Positions 1 to 8,627 of a stretch of DNA of 64,000 bases are shown here, piece after piece. Within the stretch, counting starts at the first letter, position 1. Every line of letters begins with the position of its first letter. This stretch comes from Agrilutibacter niabensis. GTDB lineage: Bacteria > Pseudomonadota > Gammaproteobacteria > Xanthomonadales > Xanthomonadaceae. Made by a program: the position numbers and the translations under genes. The stretch is taken from positions 186,001-250,000 of the forward strand of contig NZ_JBHSNJ010000013.1 of assembly GCF_042657165.1 (NCBI RefSeq), in the 5' to 3' direction. A model generated the notes under the pieces. That model was not told where the DNA came from, made no database searches, and saw only the letters and a list, made by a program, of their open reading frames with translations.

Positions 1-1
1 G

Positions 2-88
2 CTGCGCGACGTGGAAGCGTTGCCGCTGGAAGACAGCCAGCGACTGCTGGGCACGGAACTGGATGCGGCCGAGGAAGAGGCGGGCTGA
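2..88 (+). CDS. C-terminal end of an unidentified protein (partial)
   Basis: Only the last 28 codons are inside the window; the gene starts upstream. The visible tail is acidic and helical and ends in a run of Glu and Ala before a TGA stop at 86-88. There is no motif that allows a family to be named. It points towards the minus-strand M64 peptidase gene, and the two are separated by a palindromic intergenic element. Confidence 0.5.
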   Translation: MRDVEALPLEDSQRLLGTELDAAEEEAG

Positions 89-124
89 GCACGGCAAGCG
101 CAGCCCCAACCGCAACCGCAACTG

Positions 125-268
125 CGCCCCTCATCCGCCCTGCGGGCACCTTCTCCCCGCGATGCAGGGAGAAGGAGAACCCATGGTCACCGCGCGCTCC
201 CTCGCCCCGCTTGCGGGCTGGGCGCGAAGCGCGGGACAGCGTTGCGAAGCAATGCCGGGTGAGGGTTG
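125..268. repeat. Interspersed palindromic intergenic repeat, copy 1
   Basis: This non-coding stretch carries CTTCTCCCCGC with the near-complementary GGGAGAAGG, preceded by CCCTCATCCGCCCTGCGGGC, and ends with a CCGGGTGAGGG module. Close relatives, partly in inverted orientation, occur at 12098-12263 and 18716-18838. Such GC-rich palindromes are common between genes in xanthomonads. It sits between two convergent genes, so it may help end transcription. Confidence 0.65.
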
Positions 269-313
269 TCACGCACCGGTACCCGCAGCAACCGCTTTCG
301 CCAGGAGCCGGCG

Positions 314-1753
314 TTATTCGCGGGGCGGTCGCGAATACAGGTCGATGATGTCCGTGATCGCGTCCTGGCAGACCTGGCAGAAGCGCTCGCTGCGGCTGAA
401 CATCGTGCACTGCATTTCCGGGCGGTAGTAACCGCTGGCCTGGTAGTTCGCGCCCTCGAAGGCACCGATGACGTTGCGGTTCGGCTGCTTCGAGATCAGT
501 CCATCGGTGAACCGGCGTTCCTCCGCGAACAGCGCGCTCATCTCCGACTCGGGCCGGTCGGCCTTGCGCAGCGCGGCGCGGTGGGCCTGGTAGTCGCGCT
601 GGTACTTCTCGAACTCGGCCTTGGGCCATGGCGTCGGCAGCGGCGTGCCGGGGGCGACGTGCCGCCTCCACTTCAGCTGCGCCGGTTCCTGCAGCGCGGT
701 GACGTTGGGCTCCCACGGTTCCGGGCGCTCCTCGCCCGAGGCGTAGGCGACCGGCGAGGTGTAGTACTCGTCGGCCAGCGCCGCGAAGTGGTGGCCGAAC
801 TCGTGCACGAACAGGTAGTTGGCCCAGTCATTGCCGGCCGCCGCGGTGCTGAACTGGCCGAAGATGCCGCCGCCGCCGTAGGTCTCGTTGTTGACCAGGA
901 TCTCGACGAACTCGTTGGGCGCGTACTGCGCGAGCTCGCGCAGGGCGCGATTGTCCAGGGTCAGCACGTAGCGCTCGCTGCCGAAGATGTCGTAGCGGGT
1001 ATTGAGCGCGGAATCGCGGTGGGTACCGGTGGACGGGCGCGACACGCCCGATTCGCGCGTCGGCACCGCCAGCGCCCAGACATTGAAGTCGCCGGCGCGT
1101 TCGCGGAATGGCGACACGCTGAACAGATGGTCGCTGAGGCGGCGCGCATCCGCCTCGAACTTGCCGAGCTCGGCCTGCGTGTAGCCATCACCGAGAATCA
1201 GCAGGTCGACCTTGTCCGCGGACGGACCGCTGTTGCGGATGGCGATCGGCGTCGCCGGCGCTGGCCGGCGTTCCTGCTGCACGTCGAGCGCGGCCGGATC
1301 GATGTCCACGCTCCACGCCACCGAGAACTCGTTGCGGTCGTCGCGCTGCAGGACGCGCACCCGCACCGGACGCTCGGGCTTGGGAAAGCGCAGCGATTCC
1401 TGGAAACCACGGCTTTGCTTCTGCGCCTCGTCGGTGGTGCGCCACTCGCCGAAGATGGTGCTGTAGCCGCGCGAATACAGCACGGCATTGGTCTTGGGAT
1501 CGACCACCTCGAAGCGGTTGAGCCCGCGGTTGCTGTCGTCGAGCGGGCGCGCCGGATTGCCCGGCCACGGCAGCGGCTCCACCACCACGCGTTCCAGCGC
1601 GTAGTGCTCGTCCAGCGCATTGCCGGTGTGCAGCAGGTCGACACGTAGCGTGGCGGGGGCGGCGGCTTGCGCGGCCAGCGCGGGCAGCGCGGGCAGCGCC
1701 GCCACCGACAGCACGGCCAGCGCGGCGCGGAACAGTGACGGAACCAGGGTCAT
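314..1753 (-). CDS. Secreted M64-family (IgA peptidase-like) zinc metallopeptidase
   Basis: Predicted exported zinc endopeptidase of 479 aa. A signal peptide occupies roughly residues 1-28 (MTLVPSLFRAALAVLSVAA, then an Ala-rich cleavage region). An N-terminal beta-rich domain (about 35-165) precedes the catalytic domain, which holds the zinc motif HEFGHHFAALADEYY with H317, E318 and H321. This extended signature and the downstream Cys motif MQCTM...FCQVCQ are typical of the M64 family. I chose the ATG at 1753 because it follows a GGAG ribosome site and begins a clear signal peptide; the frame stays open upstream to 1816. The gene lies alone on the minus strand, downstream of folE, 79 nt away. 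The natural substrate is unknown; IgA cleavage is known only for the founding member. Confidence 0.85.
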   Translation of the reverse strand: MTLVPSLFRAALAVLSVAALPALPALAAQAAAPATLRVDLLHTGNALDEHYALERVVVEPLPWPGNPARPLDDSNRGLNRFEVVDPKTNAVLYSRGYSTIFGEWRTTDEAQKQSRGFQESLRFPKPERPVRVRVLQRDDRNEFSVAWSVDIDPAALDVQQERRPAPATPIAIRNSGPSADKVDLLILGDGYTQAELGKFEADARRLSDHLFSVSPFRERAGDFNVWALAVPTRESGVSRPSTGTHRDSALNTRYDIFGSERYVLTLDNRALRELAQYAPNEFVEILVNNETYGGGGIFGQFSTAAAGNDWANYLFVHEFGHHFAALADEYYTSPVAYASGEERPEPWEPNVTALQEPAQLKWRRHVAPGTPLPTPWPKAEFEKYQRDYQAHRAALRKADRPESEMSALFAEERRFTDGLISKQPNRNVIGAFEGANYQASGYYRPEMQCTMFSRSERFCQVCQDAITDIIDLYSRPPRE

Positions 1754-1832
1754 CGGCGAACTCCGGGAGCGATCAGCGGGAAGCGCATGCGCCGCGGCAC
1801 CTGCGTGCGCCGCCACGGCCGGGATGATGGCG

Positions 1833-2420
1833 TCAGCGCCCAGGCCCGACGTCGATGAACTGCAGGAACTCGGCGCGGGTGCGGGCGTCCTCGCGGAAGC
1901 TGCCGAGCATCTTCGAGGTGATCATGCTGACGCCGCGCTTGTGCACGCCGCGCGTGGTCATGCATTCGTGCGCGCCTTCGATCACCACGCCGACGCCGCG
2001 CGGCTGCAGCACGTCGTGGATGCAGTCGGCGATCTGCGCGGTCATCTTCTCCTGCACCTGCAGGCGGCGCGCGTAGGCCTCGACCACGCGGGCGAGCTTG
2101 CTGATGCCCACCACCTTGCCGTCGGGCAGGTAACCGACATGGGCCTTGCCGATGATCGGGGCCATGTGGTGCTCGCAGTGGCTTTCGAACTCGATGTCGC
2201 GCAGCACGATCATCTCGTCGTAGCCCGCCACTTCCTCGAAGGTACGCGCGAGGTAGGCGTGCGGATCCATCTCGTAACCGCTGAACCAGTCGCCGAAGGC
2301 GGTGACCACGCGCTTGGGCGTGTCGATCAGGCCTTCGCGGGTGGGGTCGTCCCCGGCCCAGGCGAGCAGGGTGCGGACGGCGGATTCGGCCTGTTCGCGG
2401 GAGGGCTTGTCGTTGGCCAT
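1833..2420 (-). CDS. folE: GTP cyclohydrolase I (FolE)
   Basis: Homohexameric-to-decameric cytosolic enzyme that converts GTP to 7,8-dihydroneopterin triphosphate, the first step of tetrahydrofolate (and biopterin) synthesis. The 195-aa protein shows the diagnostic zinc and catalytic motif FESHCEHHMAPIIGK, the VGISKLARVVEAYARRLQ helix with QEKMTAQIAD, and the second zinc cysteine in GAHECMTTRG. The length matches the family. The ATG at 2420 (MANDKPS) gives the usual N-terminus; the frame runs on upstream to 2525 but passes through the terminator of the next gene, so the longer version is rejected. No strong Shine-Dalgarno is visible. Confidence 0.96.
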   Translation of the reverse strand: MANDKPSREQAESAVRTLLAWAGDDPTREGLIDTPKRVVTAFGDWFSGYEMDPHAYLARTFEEVAGYDEMIVLRDIEFESHCEHHMAPIIGKAHVGYLPDGKVVGISKLARVVEAYARRLQVQEKMTAQIADCIHDVLQPRGVGVVIEGAHECMTTRGVHKRGVSMITSKMLGSFREDARTRAEFLQFIDVGPGR

Positions 2421-2482
2421 GGAGTCGCCGGCTGCGCGGCCGGCCTCGTCGTCGGGGAGGGCATCGTACTCCAGCGGCTGGC

Positions 2483-2519
2483 ACGGACAAAAATGCGGGG
2501 CCGTCGCCGGCCCCGCATT
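2483..2519 (-). terminator. Rho-independent terminator after the glycine-zipper gene
   Basis: A perfect 11-bp stem (2492-2502 pairs with 2509-2519, loop GTCGCC) is followed on the minus strand by TTTTTGT. It lies about 100 nt downstream of the minus-strand gene ending at 2621 and just upstream of folE, so it should insulate folE from that gene. Confidence 0.85.
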
Positions 2520-2620
2520 CCTCACCGCGAACGAACGTCAGAGCGCCGCTTGGCGCGTCCGGCCCGCATCGCCCGCTCTTCGCGCCCGCTCTTCACGAGC
2601 TATCGGCGCGCCGGTGTCAC

Positions 2621-3082
2621 TCAACGGCCATCGCGGTCCGCGTCGCCCGGCATCGTACGTTCGATGTAATGCCAGCCGTCGCGCACGGCCTGGCGCGCAT
2701 CGTTCCAGGCCAGGCGCGAGTTGGCGCGGGTGGCGTCCCACTTGGCCTGCAGTTCCGGTTCGACTTCGTCGAAGTTGCGACCACGGTACTGGCCGTAGGT
2801 GTCGTAGCCGTACTTGTACGCTGGCTCGTAGTCGCGCCACTCGCTGCCGCTGATGTAATACGGCGCGGCCGCATATTCCTTGCGGAAGTGCTCGTTGTAC
2901 GTGGTCGGGTTCACGGCTTCGGCGATCGAGTCGCCGGCCTTCGCGCCGACCAGTCCGCCCACGACGGCGCCGACGGCGCTGCCGACGGGACCTGCGGCCG
3001 AACCGATCGCAGCACCGGCCACTACGCCGGTCATTGCACCCGTGCCTGCTCCGATGCTGTGGTCTTTCTTCACGTCGCTCAT
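2621..3082 (-). CDS. Glycine-zipper envelope/stress protein
   Basis: A 153-aa protein of unknown exact function. Residues about 8-55 form a long Gly/Ala-rich hydrophobic segment with GxxxG spacing (GAGTGAMTGVVAGAAIGSAA and onward), the glycine-zipper pattern of membrane-inserting proteins. The remainder is soluble, rich in Tyr, Trp and acidic residues (YKYGYDTYGQYRG, then WDATRANSRLAWNDARQA). The same C-terminal layout is found in bacterial general-stress proteins. There is no cleavable signal. Upstream on the minus strand, TTGACT at 3160-3165 with TGACTA 17 nt further could be a promoter. The gene has its own terminator, so it is probably monocistronic. Confidence 0.8.
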   Translation of the reverse strand: MSDVKKDHSIGAGTGAMTGVVAGAAIGSAAGPVGSAVGAVVGGLVGAKAGDSIAEAVNPTTYNEHFRKEYAAAPYYISGSEWRDYEPAYKYGYDTYGQYRGRNFDEVEPELQAKWDATRANSRLAWNDARQAVRDGWHYIERTMPGDADRDGR

Positions 3083-3172
3083 AGTGTTGCTCCTGCGTTG
3101 GGGCCGGCGACCACGTGGTGCCGGGACGCACGAAGCTAGTCAGGCCTTAGTGCAGGTAGAGTCAAGAATCGC

Positions 3173-3194
3173 TGAATGCGCGGCGCGGCATTCA
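3173..3194 (-). terminator. Possible terminator of the recCBD operon
   Basis: TGAATGC (3173-3179) pairs with GCATTCA (3188-3194) just after the recD stop at 3202. The interior is GC-rich and the minus-strand tail GATTCTT is only weakly T-rich, so this is a tentative call. Confidence 0.35.
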
Positions 3195-3201
3195 AACTTG
3201 G

Positions 3202-5019
3202 TTACTGCATCAGTCGCCACGCAAGTCCCGACACACGCTGTGCATGTCGCGTCAACGCGGCACGCAACACCGCTTCGCTGCTGCACAGATGTACCGCGCG
3301 GCGCGCGCGGGTCAGCGCGGTGTAGACCAGTTCACGCGACAGCGTGCGCGCATCCTGCTTGGGCAACTGCAGCCACACCGTGTCGTACTCGGAACCCTGT
3401 GCCTTGTGCACGGTCATCGCGAAGGCGCCGGTGTGCGCGGGTAGCGCGGCCGGATGGAAGCCGCGCACGCCACCCGCGCCCTCGAACCACGCGACCACAG
3501 CGCCGGCGTCATCGCGAAGGCACACGCCGATGTCGCCGTTGAACAGACCGTGGCGGTAGCTGTTTTCCGTCACCAGCAGTAGGCGGCCATGGAAGTACGC
3601 ATCGCGCTGGGTGCCCGCGAGGGCTTCCTCGATGCGCGCGTTGAGTTGCATCGCGCCCTGCGGCCCGTCGCGCAACGCGGTGAGGACGCGGGTGCGATCG
3701 GCGAGGGCGAGCGCGGAATGGGGCTCGCCATGCGTGGCCAGCTCACGCCACGGCGCCAGCAGCGCTTCGCGGGTGCCACCGGCGAGCGGGTCGTTCTGGT
3801 CGGCATGGAAACTCACGCCGGCAAGCGACCCTTCGCGCAGCAGCGAAATTGCGTTGTCGGCATCGCCGCGACGGGCAGCCTCGGCGAGCGGCGCCAGCTG
3901 CAGCGAGTGCGACTGGCGATAGCCGCGCTGCAGATGCACGCGATGGCCGTGCAGGGGTGCGGTCGGCGTCGCCATGGCATCCGGTGCGCCGAGCATGCCC
4001 TGCAATTGCGTCGCCGCATCCGCGGGCAGGGCCGTGCCGTCGCCACTGGCTTCGACGATCGCCGCGAGCACATCGCCGGCTTCGACCGACGGCAGCTGGT
4101 CGGCATCGCCGAGCAGGATCAGGCGCGCGCCGTCGCGTACGGCTTCGACCAGCTTGCACATCAACGGCAGGTCGACCATCGAGGCCTCGTCGACCACGAC
4201 CACGTCGAACGGCAAGGGCTGCGTCGCGTCGTGGCGGAAGCGCGTGCTGCCCGGGATCGTGCCGAGCAGGCGGTGCAGGGTGCGGGCCTCCTGCGGCAAC
4301 GCATCGAACAGTGCGGCATCAATGCCGGCCTGCGCGCGTAGCTGCGCCAGCGAGCGGTGCAGGCTGGCGGCCATGCGGTCGGCGGCGCGCCCGGTCGGCG
4401 CGGCCAGCGCGATCCGCGGCGCGACGCGGCCGGCATCGCGCGCCTGTGCCGCGAGCAGCAGCAGCAGCCGCGCGATGGTGGTGGTCTTGCCGGTGCCGGG
4501 ACCGCCGGTGACCAGCAACAGCGAACGCAACAGCGCGAGCGCGGCGGCACGGGCCTGGGCGTCGCCTTCGCGCGCGTCGGGAAACAGCAGCGCGAACAGC
4601 GGCGCCAGCGACGCAAGGCCGTCATCGGAGGGCGCGCGCGCCGCCAGCCGTAGCAGGCCGGCGACGAGGCGGCGTTCGTACTCGCGGTAGCGGCGCAGGT
4701 ACAGCAGGTCGCCTTCGAGCACCAGCGGCACGTCGCCGGGCGCGGCTTCGTGCGCGGCGGGCGTGGCGACCCAGCGCGAGGCCTGCAGCGCTTCGCGCCA
4801 GGGGCGCGGCTGCGGCAGCTCGTCGAAGCTCTCCACCAGCAGCTGCGGTCGCTGCAGGTCGAGCGCGGCGTGGCCGAGCGCCACCGCCAGCGATGCGAGT
4901 TCCGCGCCCTGCAGCACCTGTGCGTCGGTGGCCGGGTCGAGGCGGCGCAGCACCTCCGCGAGCGCGCGGTCGACGGCCCGTCCGCCCGCGTTGGCCTGCA
5001 GTGACAGCTGCCGCTTCAT
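3202..5019 (-). CDS. recD: Exodeoxyribonuclease V subunit RecD (5'-3' helicase)
   Basis: The alpha subunit of RecBCD, the helicase-nuclease that resects double-strand breaks and loads RecA. RecD is the faster 5'-3' motor. The 605-aa protein contains Walker A (GGPGTGKTTT), the motif APTGRAADRMAAS, Walker B (VVVDEASMVD), the LLGDADQLPSV motif, and C-terminal helicase motifs (TVHKAQGSEYD, VYTALTRAR). The start at 5019 is fixed by an ATGA overlap with the recB stop, so translation is probably coupled. It is the last gene of the recC-recB-recD operon. The length fits the family. Confidence 0.96.
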   Translation of the reverse strand: MKRQLSLQANAGGRAVDRALAEVLRRLDPATDAQVLQGAELASLAVALGHAALDLQRPQLLVESFDELPQPRPWREALQASRWVATPAAHEAAPGDVPLVLEGDLLYLRRYREYERRLVAGLLRLAARAPSDDGLASLAPLFALLFPDAREGDAQARAAALALLRSLLLVTGGPGTGKTTTIARLLLLLAAQARDAGRVAPRIALAAPTGRAADRMAASLHRSLAQLRAQAGIDAALFDALPQEARTLHRLLGTIPGSTRFRHDATQPLPFDVVVVDEASMVDLPLMCKLVEAVRDGARLILLGDADQLPSVEAGDVLAAIVEASGDGTALPADAATQLQGMLGAPDAMATPTAPLHGHRVHLQRGYRQSHSLQLAPLAEAARRGDADNAISLLREGSLAGVSFHADQNDPLAGGTREALLAPWRELATHGEPHSALALADRTRVLTALRDGPQGAMQLNARIEEALAGTQRDAYFHGRLLLVTENSYRHGLFNGDIGVCLRDDAGAVVAWFEGAGGVRGFHPAALPAHTGAFAMTVHKAQGSEYDTVWLQLPKQDARTLSRELVYTALTRARRAVHLCSSEAVLRAALTRHAQRVSGLAWRLMQ

Positions 5020-8000
5020 GCGCTCACCCCCGTGGCCAGCAGCGCATCCACCGCGTCGACCAGCGCGGCGTCGAACTGCGGCGCGATGATCCCGCGCGCA
5101 CTGCCGCGCTCGAGGCCGCGGCAGAACAGGTACCGCACGCCACCGAAGTCGCGCGCGTAGTCGTAGGCTGCGCCGCGGCGCACGCGCAGCCAGCGGTGCA
5201 GCGCGACCACGTACAGCAGCGCCTGCAGGTCGTACTCGCTGGCGCGCATCGCATCCACCAGCGTGGACGGCTCGTAGTCGGCGAGCAGGTTCGACTTGTA
5301 GTCGAGCACGTACACGCGCCCATCGCTGACGTAGGTGAGGTCGATCTTGCCGTTCATCAGCCCTGACAGGCGCGGCCAGGCGCCGAAGTCGCGGCGGTCG
5401 CGGGCGATGCCGTGGCGCTGCAGCAGCGCCAGCAGAGCGGCGCTGTCGGCATCGGCGAGGGTGAAATGGAACTCGATTTCCGCTACCTGCGCCGATGCTG
5501 GCAGCTCGCACAGGCGTCCGCCTTCCGGCAGCGGCGCGTTGAGCGTGGCCGCGACCAGGCGCGTGAGTTCGCGCACGCCGTCATCGATGCTGTCCAGTGC
5601 GTAGTCCTGGCTCTGCAGCGCCTGCACCAGCACGTCGTGCTGGTCCGGCGGCGGCAGCGCGTCCACGTGGCCGCGCCACTTCGCGAAGTCGGCGTGCTCC
5701 AGGGCATGGTGCACGGCGTTGCCGAAGCGCTCGCCGCGGAAGCGCGGGTCCACCGCTTCGAACGCCACCGCCGGTGTCGTTGCCAGCGGACGCTCATCGG
5801 TCGCGGGGGCTTCCTCCTGCACCGCGTGCACCCCATGCGGCTTCTGCCGGTGCAGCTGGCTGAAGCTGTGGATCCACCAGTCGCGGCGCAGCTTGCGCGT
5901 GGGAACGCGCGGCAACGGGATGGCGGCCTGCACGTAGGGCGGCAGGCGCGCGAGGTCATGGTGGTCCGGAAGGCGCGCTTCTTCCACGCGCATCCGCTGC
6001 TCACCGAGATCGCGCTGCAGATCGGCGGAGGGGCGCATGCCACCTAGCAACGTTTCCAGCGCGGAGTTCTCGTGGTTCGAGACCGCGCCGCCCCACACCC
6101 ACAGTGCATCACGCGCGCGGGTGAGGCCGACGTAGAGCAGGCGCATGTCTTCGCCGCGTTCTTCCTCGTGGTGGCGACGGCAGGCCTCGTCCCACGCCGG
6201 CTCGTCGCCGTGCCGGAACGCGGTTTCGACCTGGCGCACGCGCTCGCCCGCGTGCTGGTACAGCGCCAGCTTCGGCGCCTTGCGCTGGCGCCCGATCGCC
6301 GCGAACGGCAGGAACACCAGCGGGAATTCCAGGCCCTTGCTCACGTGCAGGGTCAGGATCTGCACGCGGCCCGCGTCGGATTCCAGCCGCGGCTGCTGCT
6401 CCAGGTCGTCCTTGTCGGCGTTGGCGATCGCCGCGCGCAACCAGTCGATCTGGCCCTGCGGACCCAGGCCGCGCGGCTGCGTCGCCGAAGCGCGCGCTTC
6501 CTGCAGCAACTCGCCCAGCTGCAGCAGGCAGGTCAGCTGGCGTTCGCCGTCGACCTGCGCCAGCAGGCGCGTGGCCTGGCGTGCGAGCACGTCGGCGAGC
6601 ATCGCCTGTGGGCCGTGCTGTTCCCAGCGCAGGCGCCACGCGGCGAAATCGTGCTGCACGCCCTGCAGCGCTTCACCCTCGGACGCGAGCGCCTGCAGTT
6701 GCGCGGCATCGAAGCCGAACAGGCGCGAGGCCAGCGCGGCGCGCAAGCGGCGTTCGTCGCCCGGCGTGGCCAGTGCCAGCAGCAGCGTCAACAGTTCCTG
6801 TGCCTGCTCGGTCTCGAACAGGCTCTGCCGCCCGGTGGCGACCGCGGGCACACCCAGTTCCGACAGCGCGTGGCGCACCGCGACCGCCTCGTTGTGCGCG
6901 CGCACCAGCACCGCGCAATCGCGCGGTTCGAGCGCGCGCAGGCGCTTGCCGTCGCGGCGCTGCACGCGGCCGGCCGCGGCTTCCCGCAGCAGGTCGCGGA
7001 TCGCCTGCGCGCAGCCGCGCGCGGCGTGCTCGATGGCTTCGTCCTTGTTCCAGTTCCGTGACTTGCCCTTGGCATCGGCATCCGCGGGCAACTCGTGGAA
7101 CACCAGCGCCGGTGCGGGCCGGCCATCGACCAGCAGCGCGTCGTCGGCGACGTTGCCGCCCGCGCGCGTGGCGACGAAGCCGATGCCGTCGCCCAACGCG
7201 CACTGCGTCAGGTGCGGCTGCGTGAACAGCGCGTTGACGGTGTCGATCACGCATGGCCGCGAGCGGAAGTTGCTCAGCAGCGGCGGCGCGATCCGCGCGC
7301 AGTCGCGCGCGCGCTGGTAGGTGTGCACGTCGCCACCGCGGAAGCGGTAGATCGCCTGCTTGGGATCGCCCACCAGCAACAGGCCGCCATCGCCCGCTGC
7401 CTCGCCGCCGGACGCGTCGCCTGCGAACAGGCGTTCGAAGATCGTCCACTGGCGTGCATCGGTGTCCTGGAACTCGTCGATCAGGGCCAGCGGGAACTGC
7501 GCGCGCACCGCGGCGCACAGGCGCGGCCCGGAATCGGTATCGGTCACCGCCGCGAGCATCGCATCGATCAGATCGTCGAAGTCGCGCTGCTGGAAGGCCT
7601 GCTTGCGCGCGCGGTCGCGCGCGATGGCCTCGCTGCGCAACGCGTGCAGGCGCTGCAGGTCGATCGCCTCGCAGGCGCGCAGGTAGGGCACGACCGCTTC
7701 GAACAGGGGCGACTGCGGACACAGCGCTTCCTTCTTGCTCAGGCACTGCGCGAGCAGGTAGTCCGGGGTCAGCTGCGCCAGCTCAGGCGCCGGCTGCGGC
7801 GGCGGTGCCGTGCCCTGCGTCGCGAACCATGCGCGGATGGCCGCGACATCGATCTTCCGATCCTTCGCACCGCTGAGCACCTTGGCGGCGGTCGCGTCCT
7901 CGATCTGCCGCAGCGCGTGTTGTCCGTGCTCGTGGTACGCCGCGTGCACGCGCGACCAGGCGGCATCGCGCGCGGCCCGGGCTTCGGCGGGCGGTTCCGG

Positions 8001-8627
8001 CAGCAACCGCTCCGGCGCGGTCAGGTCGCCCAGCGCATCGGCGAGCCCGGACGGGTCGGTGTAGGCCGCGCGCAACCAGGCGTTGTCGTCTGCGCGCGTG
8101 TTCCACTCGCGCCACAGTTCCACCGCTATGGCCTCGTGCGCCTCTCGCACGTTGGTGACGATCTCCGCGGCACGCAGCACCTGCCCGGTCTCTAGCGCAT
8201 GCTCGCCGAGCACGCGCTGGCAAAAGCCGTGGATGGTGACGATCGCCGCCTGGTCCATCTCGCGCGTAGCGCGGGCGAGGCGCCGACGCAGCGCCGGCAG
8301 CGATTCGCCGCCAGCGGCGAGCGTCGCGTGGATGAAGCCGCGCAACAGCGCCGTGCCGGCGTCGTCGCCCGCCTGCTGCGCGGGATCGCCGGCGCGCCAT
8401 TGCGCTGCCAGTTCCGCCGCGCGGAGCAGCCGGTCGCGCACGCGTTCGTGCAGTTCCTGGGTGGCGCGGACGGTGTACGTGACTGCGAGCACCTCCGGCA
8501 CTGCGCGTCGCTCGACGATCACCGCGCGCGCGAACAGCCCGGCCAGCGTGTAGGTCTTGCCCGTGCCGGCGCTGGCCTCGATCAGGCCAAGCGCGTCGAG
8601 CGGCGTGTCGAGGACGACCTGGCTCAT
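5016..8627 (-). CDS. recB: Exodeoxyribonuclease V subunit RecB (3'-5' helicase and nuclease)
   Basis: The beta subunit of RecBCD, an SF1A 3'-5' helicase carrying the complex's only nuclease. The 1203-aa protein starts with the Walker A motif EASAGTGKTYTLAG near the N-terminus, then IVTIHGFCQRVL, the Walker B region ALIDEFQDTDARQ, the VGDPKQAIYRFRG motif, TLHVSKGLEFPLVFLP, and LLYVGLTRARDALW. The C-terminal nuclease domain shows LMNGKIDLTYV and VLDYKSN, the conserved Asp/Lys cluster. The ATG at 8627 overlaps the recC stop (ATGA), and its own stop overlaps recD. All key helicase and nuclease motifs appear intact. Confidence 0.97.
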   Translation of the reverse strand: MSQVVLDTPLDALGLIEASAGTGKTYTLAGLFARAVIVERRAVPEVLAVTYTVRATQELHERVRDRLLRAAELAAQWRAGDPAQQAGDDAGTALLRGFIHATLAAGGESLPALRRRLARATREMDQAAIVTIHGFCQRVLGEHALETGQVLRAAEIVTNVREAHEAIAVELWREWNTRADDNAWLRAAYTDPSGLADALGDLTAPERLLPEPPAEARAARDAAWSRVHAAYHEHGQHALRQIEDATAAKVLSGAKDRKIDVAAIRAWFATQGTAPPPQPAPELAQLTPDYLLAQCLSKKEALCPQSPLFEAVVPYLRACEAIDLQRLHALRSEAIARDRARKQAFQQRDFDDLIDAMLAAVTDTDSGPRLCAAVRAQFPLALIDEFQDTDARQWTIFERLFAGDASGGEAAGDGGLLLVGDPKQAIYRFRGGDVHTYQRARDCARIAPPLLSNFRSRPCVIDTVNALFTQPHLTQCALGDGIGFVATRAGGNVADDALLVDGRPAPALVFHELPADADAKGKSRNWNKDEAIEHAARGCAQAIRDLLREAAAGRVQRRDGKRLRALEPRDCAVLVRAHNEAVAVRHALSELGVPAVATGRQSLFETEQAQELLTLLLALATPGDERRLRAALASRLFGFDAAQLQALASEGEALQGVQHDFAAWRLRWEQHGPQAMLADVLARQATRLLAQVDGERQLTCLLQLGELLQEARASATQPRGLGPQGQIDWLRAAIANADKDDLEQQPRLESDAGRVQILTLHVSKGLEFPLVFLPFAAIGRQRKAPKLALYQHAGERVRQVETAFRHGDEPAWDEACRRHHEEERGEDMRLLYVGLTRARDALWVWGGAVSNHENSALETLLGGMRPSADLQRDLGEQRMRVEEARLPDHHDLARLPPYVQAAIPLPRVPTRKLRRDWWIHSFSQLHRQKPHGVHAVQEEAPATDERPLATTPAVAFEAVDPRFRGERFGNAVHHALEHADFAKWRGHVDALPPPDQHDVLVQALQSQDYALDSIDDGVRELTRLVAATLNAPLPEGGRLCELPASAQVAEIEFHFTLADADSAALLALLQRHGIARDRRDFGAWPRLSGLMNGKIDLTYVSDGRVYVLDYKSNLLADYEPSTLVDAMRASEYDLQALLYVVALHRWLRVRRGAAYDYARDFGGVRYLFCRGLERGSARGIIAPQFDAALVDAVDALLATGVSA